A stretch of DNA of 64,000 nt from CAZUDI01 sp964618975 (lineage in GTDB: Bacteria > Desulfobacterota > Desulfomonilia > UBA1062), in assembly GCA_964618975.1 (NCBI GenBank), contig CAZUDI010000006.1, positions 16,322 through 80,321 of the forward strand, written 5' to 3'. This document shows positions 8,685-15,778 of this stretch, piece after piece. How positions within the stretch are numbered: the first letter of the stretch is position 1; each line of letters opens with the position of its first letter. Both the position numbers and the translations under genes were made by a program. The notes beneath the pieces were generated by a model. It saw nothing but the letters and a program-made list of their open reading frames with translations, ran no database searches and was not told the origin of the DNA.

Positions 8685-8930
8685 ATGCGCGAAGAGTCCG
8701 GAATCACCACCCTCATGGGCATCGTGATCCCCTGCCAGTGGGACGATGACGGGAACGTGGTCCGCATCGCCCTCGCCACGGCCGATGAGCGCGAATACGA
8801 GATCGTCCCCGATCGCATGGGGAGGGATCTGGTATCGCGTATCCGCTCCTCGGTCAGGGTCACGGGCAGGGTGGCCTCGCGGCACGGACGCGAGGTCATC
8901 ACCGTGAAGACCTGCCGGGATCTGCCCTGA
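8685..8930 (+). CDS. Small protein of unknown function, OB-like strand pattern
   Basis: 81 residues from ATG 8685 (a second Met ten residues in is an alternative start). No signal peptide. The strand pattern GIVIPCQWDDDGNVVRIALA, then EYEIVPD, then VRVTGRVASRHGREVITVK resembles an OB-like barrel, loosely like the secreted protein at 6347-6706 on the other side of the activator gene. No catalytic motif is visible. It is cytoplasmic by prediction. The upstream -24-type box and 13-bp hairpin suggest regulated expression, perhaps by the neighbouring sigma-54 activator. Confidence 0.65.
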   Translation: MREESGITTLMGIVIPCQWDDDGNVVRIALATADEREYEIVPDRMGRDLVSRIRSSVRVTGRVASRHGREVITVKTCRDLP

Positions 8931-9439
8931 AAACGAACTGTGCATTCCGCTTTATCCAGGAACGGAAGCGCCTGTTCCGAAATAATGGCCCCCAAGGGGA
9001 TATGTCCGGCCGGACGGGCCCGGCGGAAATCGGCTGCCACAAGAGGACCGGCAGGCTTTCTGCGGGGCCCCACCGGGCTGCCTGAATAAAGTTTCTTCCC
9101 CCGGGGCATTTTCCACCGCTCGAAGGCAAAGCTGGCACCGATTTTGGATACAACCGCACAGGAAGGACGGACACCCACCGCTGCCGGTGGAATGCCCCTC
9201 ACCTTCCGCCCCCCGGTGCCACAGGGCCAGGGGCATTGAGCACGACAAGGGGAGTGCACAACATGCTTATTTTTTATCACCGCCACAGGGGACTGAGCTC
9301 TGTTCCCTCCGGATTACCGTACCGATGAACGCGTCGTGCGCCCTTGGTGCCCCCATCTTTACGTCGCTGCCTGACCGCTGTCCGTACTGACATGCACGGT
9401 CATCGACAATCAATCCCCAATACAGGAGGTACGAAACCC
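8931..9439. other. 509-base gap upstream of the aminomutase operon
   Basis: No convincing gene of normal size. Two things stand out: a sigma-54-like box TGGCACC, four bases, TTGGA at 9133-9148 (GG instead of GC at -12), and a short frame with its own ribosome site at 9263-9328. Several GC-rich inverted repeats are present, none followed by a T-run. Confidence 0.5.
9263..9328 (+). CDS. Possible 21-residue leader peptide upstream of kamA
   Basis: ATG 9263 is preceded by AGGGGAG at good spacing and opens a 21-codon frame (MLIFYHRHRG...LPYR) ending in TGA at 9328, 111 bases before the kamA start. The peptide is aromatic and basic, with no domain. It may be a leader peptide controlling the operon, or chance. 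Confidence 0.3.
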   Translation: MLIFYHRHRGLSSVPSGLPYR

Positions 9440-10747
9440 ATGTTCAAAGAGAGTTCGCGTGTGGTACCTTCCCAAGGCACCCCGGAGATCTCCGGGGTGG
9501 TCGACGAACCCCCACCCATCGCCAGCTGTCCGGAAGGGGACCCCCCCTCCCCGGACCAGGAACCCTCCCCGTTTGCGTCCCGATCTTCCCTGCCCGTCAG
9601 CCAGCGATCCCTGCGCTTTCTGAAGAGCCATTTCCCCGAGGCCACCATCGCCGACTGGTCGAACTGGCACTGGCAGATCCGCAACAGCATCTCCAACCGC
9701 TCACAGCTCGAGGACATCCTGCACCTTACAGAAGCGGAGATACAGGCGCTGAGCGATGGCAGCCACGGGCTGCCGTTGAGGATCACGCCCTATTACGCCA
9801 GCCTGCTCTCCAGCACGGATGCGGCCCATGCCCTGCGGCGGACCGTGGTCCCGGTGGTCGACGAACTCACGAGCGGCCCCGGTGAGGCCCGCGACCCCCT
9901 GGGCGAGGACGGACAGAGCCCAGTTGAGGGTCTGATCCACCGCTACCCCGACCGCGCGCTCTTCCTCGTCACCGGCTTCTGCTCTACCTACTGCCGCTTC
10001 TGCACGCGCTCGCGCATGGTGGGCTGTTCACGCCGCTTCCGGGGCAGCATCACCCAGTGGCAGCAGGCCATCGCCTATATCGAGCAGACCCCCGCCATCA
10101 GGGACGTCCTCATCTCCGGCGGCGACCCGCTGACCCTGCCGGACAGCCAGCTGGACTTCATCCTGGCCGGGATCATGCGTATTCCCCACGTGGAGATGGT
10201 CCGCATCGGAACCAAGGTGCCGGTGGTGCTGCCGCAGCGCATCACCCCGCGTCTGCTCCGGGTGCTCAAGAAATATCGCCCGCTGTGGCTCAGCCTCCAC
10301 TTCACCCACCCCGAGGAGCTCACCGCGGAGACCAGTGCGGCCTGCAACCTCCTGGCCGACGCCGGCATCCCGCTCGGCAGTCAAACCGTGCTCCTCAAGG
10401 GGATCAACGACTCCGTGGAGACGCTCACGGCCCTCATGCGCGGGCTGCTGCGCATGAGGGTGCGGCCCTACTACCTCTACCAGTGCGATCCCATCCTCGG
10501 CTCGGCCCACTTCCGCACCCCGGTCAGCCGCGGCCTCGAGATGATCGAGGGCCTGCGCGGGCACACCTCGGGCTATGCCGTTCCGCAGTTCGTCATCGAC
10601 GCCCCCGGGGGCGGCGGCAAAATCCCGCTGCTGCCCGACTACTATCAGGGCCGCAGGGAGAGCGACGTGCTCCTGCGGAACTATCAGGGCCGCATCTTCA
10701 CCTATCCCGATACGGCCACGGAAACCCCCACGGGGGTACAGGCATGA
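9440..10747 (+). CDS. kamA: Lysine 2,3-aminomutase-type radical SAM enzyme
   Basis: 435 residues from ATG 9440, with AGGAGG ten bases upstream (in-frame starts further up have no ribosome site). The radical SAM cluster motif is C181-S-T-Y-C185-R-F-C188. The SGGDPLTL motif and a GGGGK sequence holding the PLP lysine (K394) are present. The two aspartates that bind the lysine epsilon-amino group in clostridial lysine 2,3-aminomutase (D293 and D330) are matched by D350 and D387, with exactly the same 37-residue spacing. This supports alpha-lysine as substrate and L-beta-lysine as product. Glutamate-specific relatives lack these Asp residues. It is the first gene of a four-gene operon; its TGA overlaps the next ATG. 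Length fits LAM rather than short EpmB (about 340). Confidence 0.9.
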   Translation: MFKESSRVVPSQGTPEISGVVDEPPPIASCPEGDPPSPDQEPSPFASRSSLPVSQRSLRFLKSHFPEATIADWSNWHWQIRNSISNRSQLEDILHLTEAEIQALSDGSHGLPLRITPYYASLLSSTDAAHALRRTVVPVVDELTSGPGEARDPLGEDGQSPVEGLIHRYPDRALFLVTGFCSTYCRFCTRSRMVGCSRRFRGSITQWQQAIAYIEQTPAIRDVLISGGDPLTLPDSQLDFILAGIMRIPHVEMVRIGTKVPVVLPQRITPRLLRVLKKYRPLWLSLHFTHPEELTAETSAACNLLADAGIPLGSQTVLLKGINDSVETLTALMRGLLRMRVRPYYLYQCDPILGSAHFRTPVSRGLEMIEGLRGHTSGYAVPQFVIDAPGGGGKIPLLPDYYQGRRESDVLLRNYQGRIFTYPDTATETPTGVQA

Positions 10748-11724
10748 AAATCGGCCTCACCTACGATCTGAGGGACGACTACCTCCGCCAGGGCTACAGC
10801 AAGGAAGAAACCGCCGAGTTCGACAGCCAGGAGACGATCCAGGCCCTCGAAGAGGCGCTCACACATCTCGGCCACACCCCCGAGCGCATCGGCAACGTCT
10901 TTGCCCTCATGCCGCGGCTGGCCACGGGCGAGCGCTGGGACCTGGTCTTCAACATCGCCGAGGGCATGTACGGCCTGGGCCGGGAGGCGCAGGTGCCCTG
11001 CCTGCTGGATGCCTACCGCATCCCCTACACCTTTTCCGATCCGCTCGTGCTGGCGCTCACCCTTCACAAGGGCATAACCAAGGCCCTCCTCAGCCACGCC
11101 GGCATCCCCACCCCGGCCTTCGCCGTGGTGCAGAACGCCGGCGACATTCAGCGGGTCACCCTGGACTTTCCGCTCTTTGCCAAGCCCGTGGCCGAGGGTA
11201 CCGGCAAGGGCATCACCAGCGACTCATACATCACCTCTCCCGGCGCGCTCGAGCGGGTCTGCCGGCGGCTGCTGGAGGAATTCCGCCAGCCCGTGCTCCT
11301 CGAGCGTTTCCTTCCCGGCCGCGAGTTCACGGCCGGCGTCACGGGCACCGGAGAGGCCGCCCAAGTCGTCGGGGTCATGGAGATCGTGTACCGCAACGAC
11401 GCCACGGGCATCTATTCCTACGAGACCAAGGCCCGTTACCAGGAGCTCGTCACGTACCGCCTCCCGGAGACCGCAATCGGGGAACGCTGCACGCAGGTCG
11501 CCCTGGACACCTGGCGGACGCTGGGCTGCCGTGACGGTGGGCGCATCGACCTGCGCCTGGATGAGGCGGGGGTGCCCAATGTCCTGGAGATCAATCCCCT
11601 GGCCGGGCTCCATCCCGTGCATTCCGACCTGCCGATCATCGGTTCCCTTACCGGGCTTTCCTACCACGCGCTCATCGGGCGCATCATGGATTCCGCCGGC
11701 GCGCGGATCTCAAGCAGGAGCTGA
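10744..11724 (+). CDS. ATP-grasp ligase, D-Ala-D-Ala-ligase-like (first of two)
   Basis: 326 residues; ATG 10744 overlaps the kamA stop (ATGA), indicating translational coupling. The layout is that of the D-Ala-D-Ala ligase/ATP-grasp fold: an N-terminal pre-ATP domain, then LHKGITKALL and FAKPVAEGTGKG for nucleotide binding, VLLERFLPGREFT, and the metal/ATP site GRIDLRLDE ... VLEINPLAGLHP near the C-terminus. Such enzymes form an amide from an acyl-phosphate and an amino group. In this setting, joining beta-lysine (or a derivative) to another amino acid is more plausible than cell-wall D-Ala-D-Ala synthesis, because no mur genes are near and two dissimilar ligases occur together. Substrate unknown. 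Confidence 0.85.
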   Translation: MKIGLTYDLRDDYLRQGYSKEETAEFDSQETIQALEEALTHLGHTPERIGNVFALMPRLATGERWDLVFNIAEGMYGLGREAQVPCLLDAYRIPYTFSDPLVLALTLHKGITKALLSHAGIPTPAFAVVQNAGDIQRVTLDFPLFAKPVAEGTGKGITSDSYITSPGALERVCRRLLEEFRQPVLLERFLPGREFTAGVTGTGEAAQVVGVMEIVYRNDATGIYSYETKARYQELVTYRLPETAIGERCTQVALDTWRTLGCRDGGRIDLRLDEAGVPNVLEINPLAGLHPVHSDLPIIGSLTGLSYHALIGRIMDSAGARISSRS

Positions 11725-11727
11725 GGC

Positions 11728-12738
11728 ATGCGCATCGCGGTCCTGCATCAACCCGTCTCCCCCGACTGCGCCCCGGACGAACTCGATGTCCTCGACCAGG
11801 TGCACGCGGTCTCGGCCTCGCTCAAGGCCCTGGGACATGAACCCTGCGAGCTGCCCTTTGCGCTCGACCTGAGCGCCCTGGCCGCCTCTCTGCATGAGAT
11901 CGCCCCGGGGTGCGTATTCAACCTGGTGGAGTCGCTCGACGGGGACGGCCGACTGATCCACCTGGCGCCCGCGTTCCTGGACCACCTGGGGCTCCCCTAT
12001 ACGGGCGCCTCGGCCGAGGCCCTGCACCTGACCACGCACAAGGTGCTGTGCAAGCGCTGGCTGCACCTGGCGGGCATCGCCACGCCTGCGTGGTTCCTGC
12101 CGGAGGGCGACACCTCCGGTGAAGACGCCTCCCGTGGGCTGCCCTTCCCGCAGAGCTATATCGTCAAGCCCCTGGCGGAAGACGCCTCCATCGGGCTTGA
12201 CGAGGGCTGCCTGATGATGGCTTCAAGCCGTGCCGACCTCGCACAGTTCGTCCGCTCCCGCGTCCGCAGGCTTAAGACAGCCTGTTTTGCCGAGCGCTAC
12301 ATCGACGGGCGCGAATTCAATCTCTCGCTGCTTGCCTCCCCCACCGGGGTGCAGGCCCTGCCGCCGGCCGAGATCCTCTTCGACCTGCCCGAGACCTGCG
12401 CCAGGATCGTCGGTTACCGGGCCAAGTGGGACAGCGCCTCCCCGGAATACCGCGGCACCTGCCGCACCTTCGCCTTCCCGCTCGAGGACACCCCCCTGCT
12501 CGCGCGGCTGAAGGCCATCGCCTGCAGGGCCTGGGCGACCTTCGGCTTGAAGGGTTACGCCCGGGTGGATTTCCGGGTGGACGCTCAAGGTCGACCGTGG
12601 GTCCTGGAGATCAACGCCAACCCGTGCATCTCGCCCGATGCGGGCTTTGTCGCCGCGGCCAGTGAGGCGGGCCTGGATTATCCGGCCATGATCGCACGCA
12701 TCCTGGAGGAGGCGCTGGCCTCCTGTAAGGCAGGCTGA
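11728..12738 (+). CDS. ATP-grasp ligase, D-Ala-D-Ala-ligase-like (second of two)
   Basis: 336 residues from ATG 11728 behind AGGAG, three bases after the previous stop. ATP-grasp motifs: TTHKVLCKRWL near 110, YIVKPLAEDASIG near 147, FAERYIDGREFNLSLL near 188, and YARVDFRVD ... VLEINANPCISPD near 275-305, with the metal-binding E-x-N. It is only distantly similar to the preceding ligase, so the pair is not a recent duplication and probably acts on different acceptors or in sequence. A central segment (KWDSASPEYRGT) resembles the substrate-covering loop of D-Ala-D-Ala ligases. Product unknown. Confidence 0.85.
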   Translation: MRIAVLHQPVSPDCAPDELDVLDQVHAVSASLKALGHEPCELPFALDLSALAASLHEIAPGCVFNLVESLDGDGRLIHLAPAFLDHLGLPYTGASAEALHLTTHKVLCKRWLHLAGIATPAWFLPEGDTSGEDASRGLPFPQSYIVKPLAEDASIGLDEGCLMMASSRADLAQFVRSRVRRLKTACFAERYIDGREFNLSLLASPTGVQALPPAEILFDLPETCARIVGYRAKWDSASPEYRGTCRTFAFPLEDTPLLARLKAIACRAWATFGLKGYARVDFRVDAQGRPWVLEINANPCISPDAGFVAAASEAGLDYPAMIARILEEALASCKAG

Positions 12739-12744
12739 CAGACC

Positions 12745-13296
12745 ATGCCAGCAAAACCGTCCACGACAGGCACGCCCACCCCCGAGATGCACTACCGCCA
12801 CGAGATCCTGGCCACCGACCGCGAGGCGGTCTTAAGGATCGTGGAGTCCACCGGCTTTTTCAATGCGCAGGAGCTCCTGATCGCCATCGAACTGGTGGAC
12901 GAGCGCCTGGCTAAAGGTCCCTCGAGCGGCTACTTCTTCGTCTTTGCCGAGTGTGCGCCGCAAGGGACCGTAGCCTACACCTGCTACGGCCCGGTACCGG
13001 GCTCGCAGGAGAGCTACGATCTCTACTGGATAGCGGTGGATCGTTCTCAGCAGGGTCACGGCGTCGGTCGCTCCCTGATACGCGAGACCGAGCGCGCCAT
13101 CGCCGGGCTCGGCGGCCGGCGGGTCTATATTGAGACCTCCTCCCGCGGGGAATATCGCCCCACCCGCGAGTTCTATCTGAATGTGGGCTACCGGGAAGAG
13201 GCCCTGGTGAGGAACTACTATGCGCGCGGGGAGCACAAGGTCATCTATGTGAAGAGAATCCCGCCGCTGCGCCAAGGCGCATCCCGGCCGCGCTGA
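12745..13296 (+). CDS. GNAT-family acyltransferase ending the kamA operon
   Basis: 183 residues from ATG 12745 (an in-frame ATG at 12787 begins the conserved part). The GNAT core is clear: LYWIAVDRSQQGHGVGRSLI holds the acetyl-CoA pyrophosphate loop (Q-x-x-G-x-G), followed by VYIETSS and the C-terminal FYLNVGYREEALVRNYY. Six bases separate it from the second ligase. In methanogens kamA pairs with a GNAT (ablA-ablB) to make the osmolyte N-epsilon-acetyl-beta-lysine. This gene could fill that role or acetylate a ligase product, but I cannot show that it is AblB-type. Confidence 0.85.
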   Translation: MPAKPSTTGTPTPEMHYRHEILATDREAVLRIVESTGFFNAQELLIAIELVDERLAKGPSSGYFFVFAECAPQGTVAYTCYGPVPGSQESYDLYWIAVDRSQQGHGVGRSLIRETERAIAGLGGRRVYIETSSRGEYRPTREFYLNVGYREEALVRNYYARGEHKVIYVKRIPPLRQGASRPR

Positions 13297-13371
13297 GAAC
13301 GCCGCCGGTCCGGGACGCGTCAGGCACCTCAGCCACCACGGGGCCCTGGCTGCCGCTTGCTCGGGTGGCCC

Positions 13372-13400
13372 TTGACATTCATCACGATTGCTGTCATAAT
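13372..13400 (+). promoter_or_regulatory. Strong sigma-70 promoter
   Basis: TTGACA (13372-13377), a 17-base spacer, CATAAT (13395-13400). This is a consensus -35 and a near-consensus -10. The predicted start is near 13407, almost 380 bases before the small membrane protein at 13788, which implies a long leader or a separate small RNA. Confidence 0.8.
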
Positions 13401-13787
13401 TGTCAGGTTTCAGCCGTAATCACTAAAAATAAAGCGACACAGGGGGTTGTTATGGTCATGAATGAGCCTCCATCGGATGCATAGCCGGCAGGGTGGAGAT
13501 AACAAGCGATAACCGTTAGCATATCCGGTTTTATTCACTAGTTTCACCAGCGTATTTACGGTCTCCCCGCCCTGCAGCATCCGTTGCGGGGGTGTTCCCC
13601 CCGCACGTGGCAGGCATATCCGCTTGACGAGAATCATCGCACCGTCCGTCCATCGATGATGGCATCTCCTGCGCCTGGGAAAAACCTGTTCCCGCTAATG
13701 GAGCGGCCGAAAAGGAGGTGCACAACATGTCTATCAGTGCACAGCCTGCCCTGGACAATGGCATTAAACAAAAAAGGAATAAATATT
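13401..13787 (+). ncRNA. Long structured leader or small RNA, unassigned
   Basis: AT-richer than its surroundings and without a gene in frame. Base-pairing visible by eye: GTTAT with ATAAC and CTCCA with TGGAG enclosing about 13450-13505; AACCG (13511-13515) with CGGTT (13526-13530) followed by TTATT, a weak terminator-like element; and TGCGGGGG (13585-13592) with CCCCCGCA (13598-13605). Transcription from the promoter at 13372 would make either a ~130-base RNA ending near 13535 or a 5' leader. I do not recognise a known riboswitch class in it. Confidence 0.35.
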
Positions 13788-14042
13788 ATGATCCTACAAC
13801 TTATCATGCTTTTTTTCGCCGGCATTATTATCGATCTACTCGTGACCCGCTACACCAGGGCCGTGTCCGAAAAAAAGATCTGGAGCGCCACCTCGCTCAG
13901 CGGACTGATCACCTTCGCCAATTTCCTGCTGATCACGGTCCTGGTGAGCGAAAGCTCGCTCAACGGGGTGGTCAATATCATGGCCTTTGCCGGCGGCAAT
14001 ACCGTAGGCACCTACGTGGCCCTGATGAAAGACGCCGTCTGA
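13788..14042 (+). CDS. Small integral membrane protein, unknown function
   Basis: 84 residues from ATG 13788 with a modest AAAGGAA site. Two to three hydrophobic segments: LIMLFFAGIIIDLLV at the N-terminus, LITFANFLLITVLV in the middle and IMAFAGGNTVGTYVAL near the end. The last part (a glycine-rich stretch with GNTVGTY) loosely recalls the C-terminal helix of DUF5698/UPF0316 membrane proteins. Third-position GC is high, supporting this frame over the overlapping one that starts at 13727. It stands alone and is probably transcribed from the strong promoter at 13372. Function unknown. Confidence 0.7.
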   Translation: MILQLIMLFFAGIIIDLLVTRYTRAVSEKKIWSATSLSGLITFANFLLITVLVSESSLNGVVNIMAFAGGNTVGTYVALMKDAV

Positions 14043-14167
14043 GCGGGGCATGGCTTCAAGTGCCCCTGCGCCTTACGGAGATGAATGCACCCGGAGGGAC
14101 TGCGGGCCCGTCATGCGCACTCCCTGTGCCAGACGGAGGGCTTCCTCCCCGGCGGGTACCGGACTGA

Positions 14168-15544
14168 TCAGGCCACGGGCATGGAGGCCTCAAAGTATTC
14201 AAAGCGACCCCCGCTGCGCTTAGCCCGGTACATGGCCGCATCCGCCTTCTTCAGCAGGACCTCGGCCTCGTCGCCGTCGCGGGGGAAGATGCTGATGCCG
14301 ATGCTCGGGGCGATGAAGTCGATCGAGACCCCTCTCCAGACATAGGGGGCGGAGAGGTTTCTGAGGATCCGTTGGGCCACGACATCGGCGCACAGACCGT
14401 TGGGATTGGTGAGGATCACGGTGAACTCGTCCCCGCCCAGCCGGCTGATGTAATCCGTCTCCCTCAAGGATGCCACCAACCGTACGGCCACCTCCTTGAG
14501 CACCTCGTCACCCAGATCATGCCCGTGACGGTCGTTGACCTGCTTGAAGTTGTCCAGGTCGATATAGAGGATGGCCTGTTCGATGCCATACCGACAAGAA
14601 TGCAGCAGCGACTCCGTCAGTCTTTCCAGAAAGGCCTTGCGATTATGCAGGCCGGTCAGGGCGTCGTGGTAGGCCAGGTAGGCCAGCCGCTCCTCATTCT
14701 GCCTGCGCGCGGTCACATCACGGGCGATCCCCTGATATCCGACCACCTCCCCGTTCTCGGGTGAGCGTCTCAGCGAGACCACGGTCTCGATATAGCGGGA
14801 TGCGCCATCCTTGCGTAAGACCTCCCAGTCGAAGGCTGTGGTGGGATTGCCGGTATGGTACACCTTGGCAAACACCCGGGAAATCCTCTCGGCCGTGGAG
14901 GCGTCCATGAAGCGGCGGTAGCTCTGTCCCGCGAGATCGCCCTCGTCGTATCCCAGGATACGGCTCAGGGCGGGATTGAAAAAGGCCAGATTCCCCTTGA
15001 GATCCACCTCGAAATAGGCGTCTTCGAGGTGGGCCAGAAAGGCATGGTAACTCTTCTCGCTGGCCCCGAGCTCCACCTCGGCCTTCAGACGGTCGGTCAC
15101 GTCCCGCGCCACACCCCGCACCCCGCAGGGGGTCTGTCCCTTCTTTATCAAGGCGTTGCGGTACTCGATGATGCGCTCTCCGCCGTCTCTGGAGTTGACG
15201 ATCATCAGGCCCTCTTCCCGCCCCTCCTGAAGGATGCGTTCGAGATAGGCATCGAAGAAGGGCCGGTTGGAAGGCGGCATGAGGTCCCGCATGTTCGTAA
15301 GCAGGAGTTCCTCGCGGGTGAAGCCCAGGTCTTCGAAGGACGACGAGCTGATCTGGGTGAAGACCCCCTCGAGGTCGTGCTCGAAGATGAACTCGAAGGC
15401 CCTGGCACAGACCTCCTGGTACTGCTCCTGGGTGATCCTCAGGTCGTCTCTGGTCCTCAGGAATTCGGCCTCGAAACACTCCAGCTCGGCCACCCGCCGC
15501 CTGAGTTCCGACAGTTCCCTGATCGTGTGCGTATCGACCTTCAC
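14168..15544 (-). CDS. PAS-PAS-GGDEF diguanylate cyclase
   Basis: 458 residues, starting at GTG 15544 behind AAAGGGGG. A short N-terminal coiled coil is followed by two PAS sensor domains (about 43-150 and 165-280, each ending in a PAC-type GVARDVT/GIARDVT) and a GGDEF domain. The active-site motif GGDEF is intact at 370-374. The inhibitory-site motif RETD lies at 361-364, five residues upstream, so product inhibition is expected. It makes cyclic-di-GMP from GTP in the cytoplasm; there are no membrane spans. PAS ligands cannot be told. It is transcribed alone, convergent with the small membrane protein and divergent from pepA. Confidence 0.93.
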   Translation of the reverse strand: MKVDTHTIRELSELRRRVAELECFEAEFLRTRDDLRITQEQYQEVCARAFEFIFEHDLEGVFTQISSSSFEDLGFTREELLLTNMRDLMPPSNRPFFDAYLERILQEGREEGLMIVNSRDGGERIIEYRNALIKKGQTPCGVRGVARDVTDRLKAEVELGASEKSYHAFLAHLEDAYFEVDLKGNLAFFNPALSRILGYDEGDLAGQSYRRFMDASTAERISRVFAKVYHTGNPTTAFDWEVLRKDGASRYIETVVSLRRSPENGEVVGYQGIARDVTARRQNEERLAYLAYHDALTGLHNRKAFLERLTESLLHSCRYGIEQAILYIDLDNFKQVNDRHGHDLGDEVLKEVAVRLVASLRETDYISRLGGDEFTVILTNPNGLCADVVAQRILRNLSAPYVWRGVSIDFIAPSIGISIFPRDGDEAEVLLKKADAAMYRAKRSGGRFEYFEASMPVA

Positions 15545-15778
15545 ACTTTCCCCCTTTCAGCGGGGGGCCGCCTCCATCACCCACAGGCCCCCGAGGCCAG
15601 CCCCCCGATATCGCAGGTTGTATCCACATATTCCTTTCGGCAAACGATATAAAACTCTTCAACATCTAGCGCTCACTCCGCAGGAACCCATCCCCAGTCC
15701 TTCCGGGGGAAACCCTTCCCTAGCGGCGCCTCTCGTGCTAGGATACCCGGCAATACGTATGTTTCCCAGGAGAAGCCT

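Noticed and set aside
9344..9439. Upstream extension of the aminomutase by 32 residues
   Set aside because: The in-frame codons before ATG 9440 have no ribosome site, while AGGAGG sits ten bases before ATG 9440.
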